Of a stretch of DNA of 64,000 nucleotides, positions 24,760 to 43,593 are shown one piece after another. The number at the start of each line of letters is the position of its first letter. Position 1 is the stretch's first letter. Under the pieces are notes generated by a model, which made no database searches, was not told where the DNA came from, and saw only the letters and a list, made by a program, of their open reading frames with translations. Source of the stretch: Anisakis pegreffii. Its lineage: Eukaryota; Nematoda; Chromadorea; Rhabditida; Anisakidae. The stretch is from NCBI GenBank assembly GCA_035041965.1, contig JAPYMA010001682.1, forward strand, positions 18,626 to 82,625. Reading direction: 5' to 3'. The translations under genes were made by a program, and so were the position numbers.

Positions 24760-27700
24760 TGTCACCTTTCTTATATTCAAATGCACCTGTTTCATTCCAT
24801 TCATAAAATCCATTATGTAAGTTGATCACCAACAAATTGCAGTTCCTTCCTCATATTCAACAACCATTCTTTAATCGTCATTTGAAAATTAGTCACATAA
24901 GAGTTCACAAAAAGCACACATCCAAAGGTTACTGTTGAGTGCAATCGTAACTCTGAAGTGAACGATCACGGTTCTTCCATGATCGGTGCTAATTAATCAT
25001 GTCAGCTTCACTCAGAGAGAACGAACAAGGATCGGAGCAATAAAGTGCTATCATGAAATAGTAACTGAATTCAATGTTTCAAACTAATACATCAGTATCT
25101 CGTTTCTTTTTTTAAAATCTGTATCATCGTTCATAATTGTAATTTGATTCAAGGGCAGATGTGTTCGTGTCAGTTTTATCTTTTCATTTAAATGTGCCTA
25201 ATCGATGCGCGTTATTACTATGTGCGTGTTGCAAATGATGTAATGCAACTGAAAGAAATTGATTTGATGAGGTATGTTCAACATGGACGAAATTACATCT
25301 TAACAAAGCTAATTGTGATTTTATTCGCACAAATAATATTGCTTTGAACAGTGCTTCACATTTATCAGCTTACCTCTAAGAGGAAGTATCACCAACGAAA
25401 ACCGTTACTGAATAGAACAAACTTCTTAAGTACAGTAATGTCCTCTTATCCAAAACCCTCCAATTTGCAGCCTGCAGCCCATTTGTAGTCCGTGAAGCCT
25501 CCGAATGCTGTTCCTGACATTTTATTGGAATCTGCAGTGATTGCAGTACCACTTATGATCCGTGAAGGTCGTCAGGCGTCTTGCGAGAATTTCAAAAAAC
25601 TCGCGAGCCATATTTGAAATGTGTTTGATTGAGCATTCTTTAATGAGATCACCTGTTTCGTGAACAGCTGGTAATTACACAGCATGATTGTATTTTACAG
25701 TTGCACTTATCAATTTATTAACGGAAACAATAGGAGACGTTACAAGGAAGTGAATAGGATGTTCAATGCAGAGGAATGAGAACGTTGAGCGTAATCGCAT
25801 AATAATGAAACGATTTTTCGTTTCGTATTTCACAATAATCTCCCTCCATCTATTGAGAGTTCACATTAAAGTTCAACTGACATGGTTCATTAGCGTTTCC
25901 AGGAGAGTGAGTTGATCACGTTGCTGGTGAAGATGCGATAAGCTCGTTCACCACTCGCTGCTGACTGCGACGCAATACGGCTCTTACCCAGTACTTAATA
26001 ATGGCACCCTGATCATGCACTAACCACTTTTAGAAATGACTGTATCAAGCATAAAGCAGTCAAAACTCAAAAAAGAAAATTGTTTATGGGTATGAAAATG
26101 GGAGTATGAAATCTTTTTGATTGAGTCTGATGACGACTGTGTCACTTGCTTTTCATGTATTTTTGAAACGATTAATGAAAAGTTTGCAACTCGAGACATC
26201 ATTCTACCTTGAATTCAAATAAGGGTCAAAGCCAGTTTATAAGTCTCTCTGTGAATTACGGAAGCACTCGTCGACGTACAGTTGCTAAAGAGAACTTTAC
26301 AAGGAGTACGTAAAGAATGAGATTTGTTGCTAAAGCATAATAAAATCCGATATGTTTTCTTATGAGCCACGAACTTTCCTGCCGCCGAATTTTACTTCGA
26401 GAGCACTTGTGAGTTAATCAGGCTTGCTCTTAGCAGTATATTTTGCACTACGTAGCTTGTTCTCACTCATCTTATATGATTGTGTCTTCTCTGGTCAATT
26501 GATCTGTGAACATCGAACTTGCGATAAAGTGAATAGCCCTTTTTTGAGAATATTGAATTTTTAAGTTCAAAAACTAATGAATTTGATTTGATTTGATAAG
26601 TTAATCATAGATGTTTGCCGTCCGATCGTTATTCATACATTTGGAAAGAATGTGAATCAAAATTTACAAAGTACTGAACTTCTAAAGCCAGAGACAAATG
26701 ACAACGGATATTTTTGTTGTTTTCAGTTTATTTTAATCTAAGAGTTGGCTTGTCCGTGAGGAGGATCAATTCATAACAATTTCTATCCTTGCCAGAGATG
26801 ATCTGAATGGGTACAGTCATCAATGGCGTACTATCATGCGATATCGCAGTTGAAAGCAACAGCAACATCAGTAAAACAATTGATTCATCATCAAACGATC
26901 AACTCTGTAAATATGAATATAAATAAAACAACACCCGAAATGCGCATTACTAACAATTAACGTTCCACAAATACTAAATGTTCCCATCCAAAACACGATC
27001 AACTTACCTTATTTTTTAAAAAATCATTGTAGTACAACTTTGGAAAGCATTTCACGTCATTTTGCGACTTCGACAACAAATACCCGCTATTCATACCTTC
27101 CAACCCCGAATGTATATCATAAAGCCGCCAACGAATATAAATAATGAATCGTAAAACCATAAATTTAGTGAATGAATTAAAAACCCTCGATGAAACTGTT
27201 CTATGCAATACTCTGTTCTGTTTAATCTGAGTAGGTCGTGGTTCTTCGTTGAAATACTGCGTTGAATGATAATAAGCAATGATCTTATGATGGATGTCTT
27301 GCAGTATATGTGTATGAGAGCAATGCTCTTGAAACGATACAATACAATGCCAGCAAAAATATCGTGACTGCACAATAATCCATTGAATTTACAACTATAT
27401 ACATGAAATGTGTACTTACAAAAAACAATAGAATTGTTATAGAATAGAATTATATTATAGAATGACCCGTTAACGGTGTGTGTAAAACCAACGGAAGCGT
27501 TTCAAAAATATTCAACGCATGGCAATTTTTAAACCCAATCTTTGGTCTTGATAACTGCTAACTGACAGACGTATATGAAGGTGTTTTCGAAAACAATCAT
27601 TCGAGTATTCTCGAATGCATTTCAGTTACCTTATGATGAGGTCACATTTGACCATATTCAAATAGTACTTTGTGGATGTGACTGTAGACCGAAAATACCC

Positions 27701-27783
27701 GAAATATAATCAATAAAATATGCGCGAATGAAGAAAAGTGCATAAGAGACGCTTCCGAAAGAATTCAAACAACGTTCTGATGT
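24760..27783. other. Gap between converging SLC4 and SIK genes
   Basis: The 3' ends of the + strand transporter and the - strand kinase face each other across about 3 kb. An AATAAA at 25039-25044 is a candidate polyadenylation signal for the transporter, 280 bp past its stop. A pogo-like transposon end lies at 25433. No AATAAA was found for the kinase on the minus strand within 350 bp of its stop. No other gene is visible. Confidence 0.6.
25433..25610. mobile_element. Possible pogo/Tigger-like transposon end
   Basis: CAGTAATGTCCTCTTATCC directly preceded by TA resembles the termini of pogo/Tigger-type Tc1-mariner elements, which insert at TA. The following 170 bp are less AT-rich and hold near-repeats (tgtagtccgtgaagcc and tatgatccgtgaagg). 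No inverted partner end was found, so this would be a truncated copy. Confidence 0.35.
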
Positions 27784-34111
<6,328 letters not shown>

Positions 34112-34172
34112 TGCAGATGGCTCCTTTCTTGAGGGGGGTGAAGGGGTCACTAGGTGAAGGAGACGTACGGCA
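34112..34172 (-). promoter_or_regulatory. SIK 5' UTR with probable spliced-leader acceptor
   Basis: On the minus strand CCATTTTAG ends at 34173 and is followed by 61 bp without an ATG before the kinase start at 34111. This spacing and acceptor suit nematode spliced-leader trans-splicing. It could also be the acceptor of an ordinary intron in the 5' UTR. Confidence 0.4.
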
Positions 34173-34178
34173 CTAAAA

Positions 34179-34196
34179 TGGATGGATGGATGGATG
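34179..34196. repeat. (GGAT)n microsatellite
   Basis: Four to five tandem copies of GGAT directly upstream of the presumed SIK acceptor. Confidence 0.8.
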
Positions 34197-34335
34197 TGGA
34201 ATGAGGAGGAAGCACACGAATATATCGATGGGATGCGGTAGGGCTAATCGACAGCCCTGTCTGTACTCTGTTCAGCAGCACATCCCCTCAACTGCTGCCT
34301 CGAGAGCAGTGCTCTGGTGTGCTCATTTCCCCAAA

Positions 34336-34343
34336 TGACGTAA
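34336..34343 (-). promoter_or_regulatory. CRE-like site upstream of SIK
   Basis: TGACGTAA, one base from the palindromic cAMP response element TGACGTCA, lies about 225 bp upstream of the SIK start in a GC-richer stretch (34240-34430). Vertebrate SIK1 is itself a CREB target, so an upstream CRE would be a feedback site. One 8-mer can occur by chance; this is inference. Confidence 0.3.
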
Positions 34344-36192
34344 ATTGGCTCAGCTCGCGTCATAGCCACTCCTCCAATTCACGCACGCTTGCTGTAAGCG
34401 ACAGCGTTGCTTATATGAATGCTGCTAGCAACTGAATAGAAATAAGATTTCGATCAACTATAGCTACCTTATCACATCTTTATGAGTTCACCTCGTTACT
34501 GATTTTGTCATTATGCACATCATACAACCAATTCAATTCAATTCAAATCTATTTCACTATCGTTTTGAGTGCATTCGCACTCATCGTTCCACCTATGAAA
34601 CGTTCAACAATGTTGAACACGCCAACAAGCTTCGTCAAAACAAGGAATCACTATTGATTTTAATCTGTACGTGATTTAGTCACAAAAAAAAGGAGGCTGC
34701 TATCTGAGTGCTACGAGCGTAGCCTATGAACACCCCATATTTGTATTACCAGAAATAAATGGTCGCGAACTGAGCCGCAAAACTTACACATAAAATTCAG
34801 TGCTGTTCACAAACAGTGATAGAGTGGTATAATGCAATAGTTCTGCCGTCTAGCACACAAATGATGATCGCTCAGCCACTGAAACCGTCCGTCACATGCA
34901 CTGATCAGTTCACGAATGTTTTTCATCTGCTCATATCATTATTTGTAACTAAATCTGCTCATAACAGTTTCAAGAAATATTCTTCGTTCAGTCAAGTCAA
35001 CTTTTCAAAGAAGTCATGTGATTGGTTATCCGGGAATGCATACAATATCAGCTACAATCGTTGATAGCTATTGAAGCCATTTGTTGTCCCTCATCTGTTT
35101 TAACAGTTTATATTTGTTGCTCTTTTTCGTGGCAACTTGAGTGAAAGTGATGAAAAGAGTACTGATTAAAGGAAGGACATTTGTAGTTGCAGAGTGAGCC
35201 TACATCGCATTTTGCCATTGTCTCGCAATATTTCGAATTCTTCTTGGAACAGTGAACACAACATTTTTGATTGGGTCGACTCAGCGAGAGGTAATAAACA
35301 TCTCATCAATGAAAAGCACATATAAATTGAAATGCTTACGAGTGATGATCAGTATCAATTAATTTCATTTCGAATCAAGTTTTTTGATGTTGTCATACAT
35401 TTGTTCTTAGTGATCAAATTCAGATCCTAAAATAATAAATTTGCTATTCTCGTAACGAGCATGAAACATGGCAGTTGAGCGTCATTTGTTATCGCAGTCG
35501 AACGTGAAACTTCATCAATCTCCAGCAATTCCCATTTTGTTACTGAGAATTAAATGCTTTAAAATATTACTTCCGAACACTAAGAAGTTGTTCTCAACGC
35601 TCTTTGCTGTTCAACTGACTCGATGAAAGTGAAATTCTCGTCGGACATCTTGAATGTATTTGATTTAAAGCAAACACATCGTCGCAACTATTTACGAGCG
35701 TTCATATTTCATTATGGTCTCGAAATTCAGATCGTTTGCTTTTTGATGTGCTGTTTGTTTGTTTCATCACATCAATTTCAGACGTCAACAAATGATGTTG
35801 AAATTTTTCGTTTATGATTCAAGCTCTGTGCATAATGTTGAACAAAAAAACCGCATTCCGCTTCCAGCTGTTTGTGTGTGTGAAATTGTTGCCAAACATT
35901 TTTTGTTATCGATACACTGTGGAGCCAATTTGGCATGTGGTGCATATCGCTGCTGAAATTATTTTTGGAATGGTGATGGCACAAACAAATCATATCGTGA
36001 CACGAAGTTGCGTTAAACTATTTTCGAAGATTATTTTCAAAAAAAGTATTTATCCGTGCAATTATTGATGATTTGACACGTTATCACATGTATACAGTTT
36101 AATACAGTTCGTTTCATTGGGTCGGCTCTTTCGCTGTATAGGCAAAAAAGTTTCGCTCAACAAGATAAGATCAGTATTGAAAACTGTTAGAA

Positions 36193-37303
36193 ATGATCCT
36201 ATCCTTCATATCTTATATCCATTTATATAACTCTTATAACGAGTTATTCCTCATAATAACTTTATCATTGGCCTGTGCTCGAATGTATTCATTAGAGTCA
36301 TCAGCAGTGGATCACCAATCAAGAACCGTTGCAAATCAGAATAATTCATCGCTGGTTGATGGCTTTCATCAGTGACAAGTACTGTTGTACCTTTTCGATG
36401 AATTTATAAATCATTGGTGTGAAACATATGATACTTTAACATCATGAATTACTGATGAACGAAATTAGTTCATTAGATTTGTGTTCATGAATACGGTGAT
36501 GAATCACTATTTCATGTTATTACAGCACAAAAAGATCTGAATTGAACTACAAATATGCTCAGTTGCGAAATTTTGAAACCGTATTTGTAAGATTTAGCTA
36601 TTAATGAAAATTTCATGACGATACTCGGTGCATACAGATGAGAGTTTTCAAAATTAATTTTAGCGTAGTAGTTCACATAATCCAAAGCCGTCGAATAGCT
36701 TAAGTCGCATGACGGGCTTCGAAGGCAGTGCTGACGTAAGACGAAGCTTTTTGGTTGGTGGAATGACGTCACGGCAGCAATCTTTTCAGCATATATTTCA
36801 AGTAGCATTTGCGTCAGTCACACTCATGACGGCTTAGAATTCAGTGAATGTGAAAGTTATTGTTTAGCAGATCTGCAGCAGACTTGAAGCAACCGACAAC
36901 TGATCTATATTACTCAATCAATACTCTATCGTTTACAAATGTCAAAAACCTGCATAGCACAAAAAAAACCAAACTTCATCGAGTTCAGTGCACACATGAA
37001 TGCTTCATGTCTATTTTTGTTTAGCACATGACCGTCAACCGTACACAATAGCTATTTATCCAACTAGTTATTGAAGCAGTTGTCAACGTCACACCATCAT
37101 TAGGACAGAAAACATCGTTGAAGTACAGGGTATTGACCTTCACTCAAATACGGTTGCTAGGCGTATTTCCCAAAAATCGTCTCAAGCTTTGGTTTGTAAG
37201 ATTCGAATATGCACATCGATCATCACTACATCGCAGTTCAGCCATTCGTACATTGTATTCGGGCTATGATGATTGGGTTGACGACTTCTTGAATAGATAG
37301 ATA
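36193..37303 (+). CDS. Candidate two-exon small secreted protein (speculative)
   Basis: An ATG at 36193 opens a frame with a hydrophobic stretch (LFLIITLSLACA, about residues 19-30) like a signal peptide, then a polar region. Ending the exon at 36370 (CA|GTGACA) leaves two bases that join G after the acceptor AAGTACAG (37129) and run to TAG 37301-37303, ending IRTLYSGYDDWVDDFLNR. That would give about 117 residues. The donor is weak, and neither half is recognised. It could equally be two unrelated chance frames. Confidence 0.2.
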
Positions 37304-38063
37304 ACTGTTGTTCGGCTGTTGCCTATGCTAAACAATAATAGGCATCAAAAATTCAAAAGCATTCATTTGAAAGACCCGGAAGTTGTTTTGTTTGCACTCT
37401 TGTGCGAAAAATTGCACTTTTCATTAGCTGCGTTGAGATTTAATACGTTGAGCTTAATTTGTGAATGAATCACTGATATTCATGAATGTGTTAGAATTGC
37501 AAACGGCAACCACAAATATCACCTGTTCAAGACGGGTTTCGTTGGATGCAGTCTCTGCTTGTGCTTTTTGTCAAATAGGACGAATGAAACAATGCAGTGT
37601 TAAGCAATAATCACTTTGCATTTACCTCTCGATTTGCCAGCATCGTCGTTCAACTTTGTAGAGCAGCATCAATCATGTACACCAAATTATTTCATGTCGA
37701 ATACAAATTTTTTCTGTCATAAAATCCTTACTGTACATTAACAACTTCATTTCACTGGCTTGAGCCACTACCTATTTTCTGGCATTTCAAAATTTCATGA
37801 TATCGTATCTCATAAACTGTCACAGATGATTGGTCAAAACATTAAAAGGTTCTCTTTAAAGGGTTCTCTTTAAAGGATGTCTCGCATAAATTGAAACTAC
37901 CATTGTTCAATGAACGTGAAAGTTTTAAATGAGGAAATGAGGTTACTTCATCAATGAGACCGGCTCTTTAAAATTTCTTCTTCAACTGTTTTAGTGAAAA
38001 AATTTTGGGTAATATTCATCGTGATCAACTGAATTGCTGAAATGTCAATTAAGGTAGGAAAGT

Positions 38064-38267
38064 TCAGCTGCTGTTCTCTAGAAGATAGAACACGTTCAGT
38101 TCAGTGTTATGGACAGATGGATGTTCGCAACTGAGCACCTCAGCCACCTCTGCATATACTCTTTGCATTAGCTGTAATACAACAACGCTATCCGAAAAAC
38201 CCAAAAAAATGTCGACTAGCAGAGTTGTCGTGCATTTTACGTGAACATCGAAGATGGGAGCGAGCAT
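38064..38267 (-). CDS. Uncharacterised minus-strand ORF (weak)
   Basis: 67 codons from ATG at 38267 to TGA at 38064, with fairly even codon use. An internal ATTACAG could act as an acceptor to an exon reading LMQRVYAEVAEVLS. It ends about 20 bp from a hAT element. No family is recognised and no companion exon was found. Confidence 0.15.
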   Translation of the reverse strand: MLAPIFDVHVKCTTTLLVDIFLGFSDSVVVLQLMQRVYAEVAEVLSCEHPSVHNTELNVFYLLENSS

Positions 38268-38287
38268 TTCATATTGTTACGTAATGG

Positions 38288-39161
38288 TAGTGGTTCTCAC
38301 GTTCGACTGTTCCATTACCCCTTAAAATGATCTGGCAGGCCGTCGTTACCGACCTCCCCCTCCTTCCCCCTCCCCCACCGATATAAGAACTTACTGTTTC
38401 AACGTATAACGTCAGGAACGAACGGAAAACCGGTTCGGAAATTTCTCAGCGGCGTGAAAGAAATTAGTTTTCTGATTGCATGAAAAGCTATTGTTCATGA
38501 CACGCTCACTTCAAACTGATTCAGATGGATTCTCATTCTTTTCAGACGTGTTGTATTCACTCTCATAGCTAATACATGCGAATACCGTTCTCTTAATATG
38601 TTTTTCTCATTCACTTCGTCTCATTTCATTCCACAGTTAGAATCAATTTCTCATTCAGTCGCATATACTATTTACTGAATACGTTGACGAGTGTTGACAG
38701 CCGAAGTCAACAATACAGCAATCGAATATTATTGCTGAACAACATTCGACAGTCAAATGATCAATTATAGAGTGTATTTGATAGAATGAGAATTTGACTT
38801 TGATTGTTGAGTGAAATGAATGAGAAATTAGCACAAGAGAACACTTTTGGTGATAAAAGTTATGAGAGCGATTATAATAGCAAGAAAAAGAATGAAAACC
38901 CTGTTAAAACAAATGAAAACCCGGTTAGATCCGGATGAGCTAATGATACTCAGAAAATAGGAAAATGAAAGGTGTTGCCATCAACTAATTTTACATGCCA
39001 GAGTTAAAAAACACCATCACAATGGCATTCTATCATAACATAACGACTGCACGAAATACTAATTTCCCGACCCCTACCTTACCCAAAATGGGTAGGTCAT
39101 TACCCCTTGACATCTCTAAATTACCCAAAATGGATAATTTTACCCCCTATGAGAACCACTG
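38288..39161. mobile_element. Non-autonomous hAT element, copy 1
   Basis: Left end TAGTGGTTCTCACGTTCGAC and inverted right end CAGTGGTTCTCATAGGGGGT bound 874 bp. The subterminal parts are rich in TTACCCC and TACCC-AAAATGG repeats. The interior is AT-rich without a transposase frame. Flanking octamers (CGTAATGG / TATGAAGG) match only in part, so age or end choice is unclear. A second, shorter copy of the same family lies inverted at 57095-57310. Confidence 0.75.
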
Positions 39162-42100
39162 TATGAAGGAGTAAGCATCAAATATCATTTGTTCCATTCG
39201 ATGCAGTCCCTTCATTTAATTTTAGTGGATACCGCATATTAGAGATGCGGTTATAGGACAGTTCGAGTGAAAATGAATGTAATTCAGTGAATTATGAGCA
39301 CTGAATCAGGAATGGAGCCGAACAGTGCATAAAATTTTAAATCCTACAACAATTATCCAAGGGACCATTCTCCGAGGAGAGGGGATGAGGGGCATGGATT
39401 CTCATACCGAATGTTCAGGGAATTAAGAAACGAGTTGATATTGATTAATGAGATCTAAAAAATATTGGTGTCATTTTCATTGACATATGAGATTTGACAT
39501 TCTTCAACACCTGCTAAAGCTCAACAAACTGCTCGATATAATGAAAATGTCGATTTCATGTCGATGTCGATTTATGAAAATGTCGATTTCGATTTTATGA
39601 ATAAATTTGTTTTTTTGCAGATTACTCTTATGGTCTCATAGAAGCATATGAATGGTTCGATACAGGAAACGCTCATGCTAACAACCTACTATATATTATT
39701 ACATCGAATTCGGATCGTTAGGTTTTCACAGTGACAGTGACGTTGGCGTTCTTAATATTAATACCTCTCGTGGCAAACGAATCTTTAGGTCATTTTCGCT
39801 CCGAAATCTATCATCGGCTCTTTTTGCAGAGAGTGAAGGGAATTTTGATAAGATTACTTGAAAACAGCAGAAATTCTACCATGTGGCCAGGTTCATAGAG
39901 ATCTAATCTCAAACTTCTAAAATTTATGAATGAGAATCAATTGGAACAATGTATGTAATTCGAGTGATTTGTTGAAAATGTAAAGTTTTTACTATATAAA
40001 GAATTGAAAGTATGGATTATTTATAATATAAATGAAATAAAGTTTGTAATATATTAATACATTAATAATTTAATATATTATATACGGAATAATACTCAAA
40101 AATTTCCCTTTCTTACCAGTGTGAAGTACATTCAGTGTGTTGAATGATTTATTCAATTCTGGCACTCAAACAACTACAGTTTTTTGATTATCGAATTCGA
40201 ATGCATCCGACGAATACGTTCGCAATTTTGGATAGATAGGCTTCATGACGTTAGCTACTGACATGTTTTTCGATTAATTCTGACATCAGAAGGATTATTG
40301 CTGGTTCATCACACTCGCTTTTTTCATCGGCTTGCCTGAGTGATCACTGGACGTTTGTTACACCGATTAGCAAGGCTTTTTTTAGGTCTCTTTCAGTCTC
40401 TCCTTGCCACAAATGAGATGACCATATGAAAAGGTAGTCACGATATCACAGGATGGTATAAGTAAGATTCAAGATGACTGACATGACTAGCTGTGGGGAA
40501 GAGCGATGCCACGAAGAATGTCATAATTACTGATGATGAAGAAGCTCAACAAAAAATTTGATCAATCGTTATCATGAATCTATAAGTACTGCCGATTATT
40601 CAGTCTTTCAGATTTTTTTTGAAAGCAGTTTGAAATTAATGGAAGATAATCTTGGAAAAATTAAAATTTAAAGAATATGGCTCCAACAATCAACTTTTGC
40701 CCCGATTCCTAATCGAGAAACGTATTTATGTTTGAAATAGTGATGATAGGAAATGGGCTGTATTGCTTACAATTACTCGATATCGAAACTGCTCATCAAT
40801 AGTGATAAAAATAATTGGAAAATGAGAAGACACATTACGCATTTTATATCCTTGTTCTGGGAAGGAGCGCTGGTTCATTTACACAATTTGAAATGCGAAC
40901 ATGTCAGGACATAGTTGTTGAAATTGTTGAAATAATTCACTTTGACAGATGCGGTCTTTTTGTGATCCATTTTTGATCGTGTGATGACTTGAAACTGATG
41001 CACCTATTGCGTGAATAATGCTCAGAATGGGAGTCGACAATCTGCACCTATCGACATGATATCATTCAACCATGATTTTTTTTGAAGTGTTAAAAATTTC
41101 ATTTATGAGACATATTAAACGAGCAATACGAAATCATTTTCAGTTTGACGAACTGGCATACTACCGTAGCTACACTTAAAGCTCCCCTATACAAGTTGCA
41201 AAGCAACAACACTTGACTACGAGTTGATCTGTAAGAAAACCGAATAATCAGAATCCAGAGGCACTTGACAATGTGCATTCAAACCATTAAATAATATCCA
41301 CTACTTTCTCTCACCAAGATTTCCCTATGTTCACTTTCATTCTTCCAACAATTTATGATAATCCTGAATAGTTTCGCGGGTGATCCCAACAATCAATGTG
41401 AACTCTCGTAGACAGTACGAGCAGTATTGGAAGCAAAAAATCTTTGTGTCACGAATTGTTGATAAAAAGTTGGAAGTGTTTAGAGGCAACGACAAAATTG
41501 TCGCAAGCTTTAAGTGTCTCTGTGTATAACTGAGGATCTCATGTACTCCAAACTGGAGCTAACACCTATTCATTACCAACTCCGCACGAACTACGTACAT
41601 AATTTTTTCAAGCCAGTTCATTGCATCATACATTACAATTCAATGCGAGATGTTCGTATTGAACCGCATAGCGGCATTCATAATGCATAAATGTGTACCA
41701 CTAAACTGAAATTAACTTCGAAATTAGTCAAAGTTTTTTTTTCGTATAATTTTGCCACAAAAGAATTTTAGTATATTTTCAGCGATGTTATCGAGAACTG
41801 CTTATCGCTTCTACTACCATAAATCCACTAGCACCTGTGAGATGCTCGTAAAAAAATTGAGCTCAACTACTTATCATCTAAAATTTTCACCATTATAAAT
41901 ACAATAACGCCATGTTATTCACTTTTTTAAATGACTGCAGTGTCGTTAAATATAGATAATATCCTTAAAAGTCACAACATTAAGAGGTGAACCCGAACAG
42001 CCCAAGACATCTGTCAATCAAAACGAACAGTGCAACCAGCGTTTTTTTTTTTGCTTCATCATTGTCGTCGTCGTTTGATGATCACTTCAATAAGCCACAG

Positions 42101-42403
42101 TTTTGTTTTGCATTGTCGTTTTGTTCACAGCAACAAAAAGCTGTTTACAAACTAAAATTGAAGATGAAATTCTTCGATGCTTTTTGATGCTCAACCGTAT
42201 TTAGCAGTTTGATGCAGACGTTCTTCATTTGTCAAATTTTACAATAAGTACACTCGATGCGATACACTAGGCAGATGATACCTCTTGACTACTTCTTGCT
42301 CACGTGCCAATCGTTCAACGAAACGAACGTTCTTGCACTCGTCATCATTTCATTGTTTCCATTTTAATTTTATTTTTTTCGTAATTAATAACACCATCAC
42401 AGA
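39162..42403. other. Intergenic, AT-rich, no gene seen
   Basis: No credible exon. Contains a local repeat of aatgtcgatt units (39542-39592) and a patch of short A/T palindromes (ttaatatattatata and similar) at 40035-40085. A frame at 41987-42187 rich in Ser/Phe is not convincing. Confidence 0.5.
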
Positions 42404-42740
42404 ATGCAAACAAATGCTGTTGCACAACTCAATCGGTCTGTGATGCTCACAAATGCCAAAAAATTACCGCTACCGCCGCCGACTGAAAGTGATAAACAAC
42501 CAGTGAATGTCATTCAGAATATGTGCTTGTGTGCGTTCCTTTCAAATAGCCGAATATTCAGCGTGCAAACCAGAAATAATTCTCAGCGCAATAGCGGGAT
42601 TAAAAACACCAGAATTATTACTGCAAGCTCATTCTTCTTCCAATAGTTTCAGTTCGATTTGCGTCCATTCGTTTGCTTACCGTGCCGTCGCTCCCTTCTC
42701 AAATAGATATCGCGTGATCGAAGTTCGTCGCACTTTTTGA
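42404..42740 (+). CDS. Candidate exon(s) of an unrecognised gene
   Basis: ATCACAG at 42396-42402 precedes an ATG at 42404 opening a frame with NAKKLPLPPPTESDKQP, whose codon use looks coding. It may end at CCA|GTGAAT (about 42502, phase 0). A second frame after ATATTCAG (42559) reads to TGA 42738-42740 through LSAIAGLKTPELLLQAHSSS and YRVIEVRRTF, but the two do not join in phase. A short gene on the + strand is likely here, yet its model is unresolved. Confidence 0.3.
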
Positions 42741-43517
42741 TGATCCGTGGAGAAAGAAAGAAGTACCATTTTGGTACTGATTGTGAGTGCAAAACACATG
42801 TAAATGAACCATTCGGGAATTTTACCCACTTGAAAATTCCTGTTAATTCATTCAATCGACTGCTCTTTCGATCTTAAGCCACAATTTTTTAGCACCCACC
42901 TAGTGCTGACTGATAAAAGTGCATAAGTCGATTGAGCATATTTATTCACTAATCGGCAAAAAAAAAATGGCGCATCCTTTCTGTGCTTGATGACCATCGT
43001 CATTATATTGGACCGTTCAATTGTGCTTAATCAATTCGTATGATCAAACAGAAGAGCTGAAAAATGAGATGCTGTAGAAGTGATGCAAGCGATAAGCGTT
43101 CTTTGTGTACAAATTATGAACGAATCGGCGAACGTACGTAGATTTATGTGTGTTTATGATGTGAACACTCAATCCCTCGAAATCAAATTTCTCAGGCAAA
43201 ATTGAACAACACTTGCTTTTCGTTCATTCTTCAACACAATTATTGTGGGTGCATGCAACTAAAAACTATCAAAATCTGAATGTGAGTGGCATTATTGATG
43301 TTTACGGTGTCGATGATGACGTCGATGATCGATATTCGTTACGGTGTGACGAGACGAGACGAGAGATAGAAAGATAGATGAACGTGTATAGTGTGGACGA
43401 CCCCTCTCTTAAACTGAGGGGTTCAATGAATCGCTGTGATGCGATGTGCATGCATGGTCGTCGATGTACTGCCTGCCTGCTTATTTCTACCCAAATATTT
43501 GTTATGATTTTTTTCAG

Positions 43518-43593
43518 AAGCAACAAACAATCAGGCAAGGAAACGAAGTGCTATGGAATGGCTTTGAAACGGAACGGAATGAAGACGCAAGTG
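43518..43593 (+). CDS. Candidate internal exon, unrecognised gene
   Basis: A strong acceptor (GATTTTTTTCAG) is followed by 25 codons plus one base reading KQQTIRQGNEVLWNGFETER and NEDAS, ending at AGTG|GTATTG. It starts in phase 0, so it could follow the exon ending near 42502. No downstream partner was found and the family is unknown. Confidence 0.35.

Larger units (their letters stand above)
34430..38287. other. Intergenic region upstream of SIK
   Basis: AT-rich and largely empty. It holds a weak candidate two-exon secreted ORF (36193-37303), a weak minus-strand ORF (38064-38267), and a small direct duplication (ggttctctttaaa twice at 37848-37876). Several CAATT/AATTC runs near 34530 are low-complexity. 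Confidence 0.5.

Noticed and set aside
34112..34150. Longer SIK N-terminus from position 34150
   Set aside because: That codon is GTG; the first in-frame ATG is at 34111 and the family's kinase domain starts close after it.
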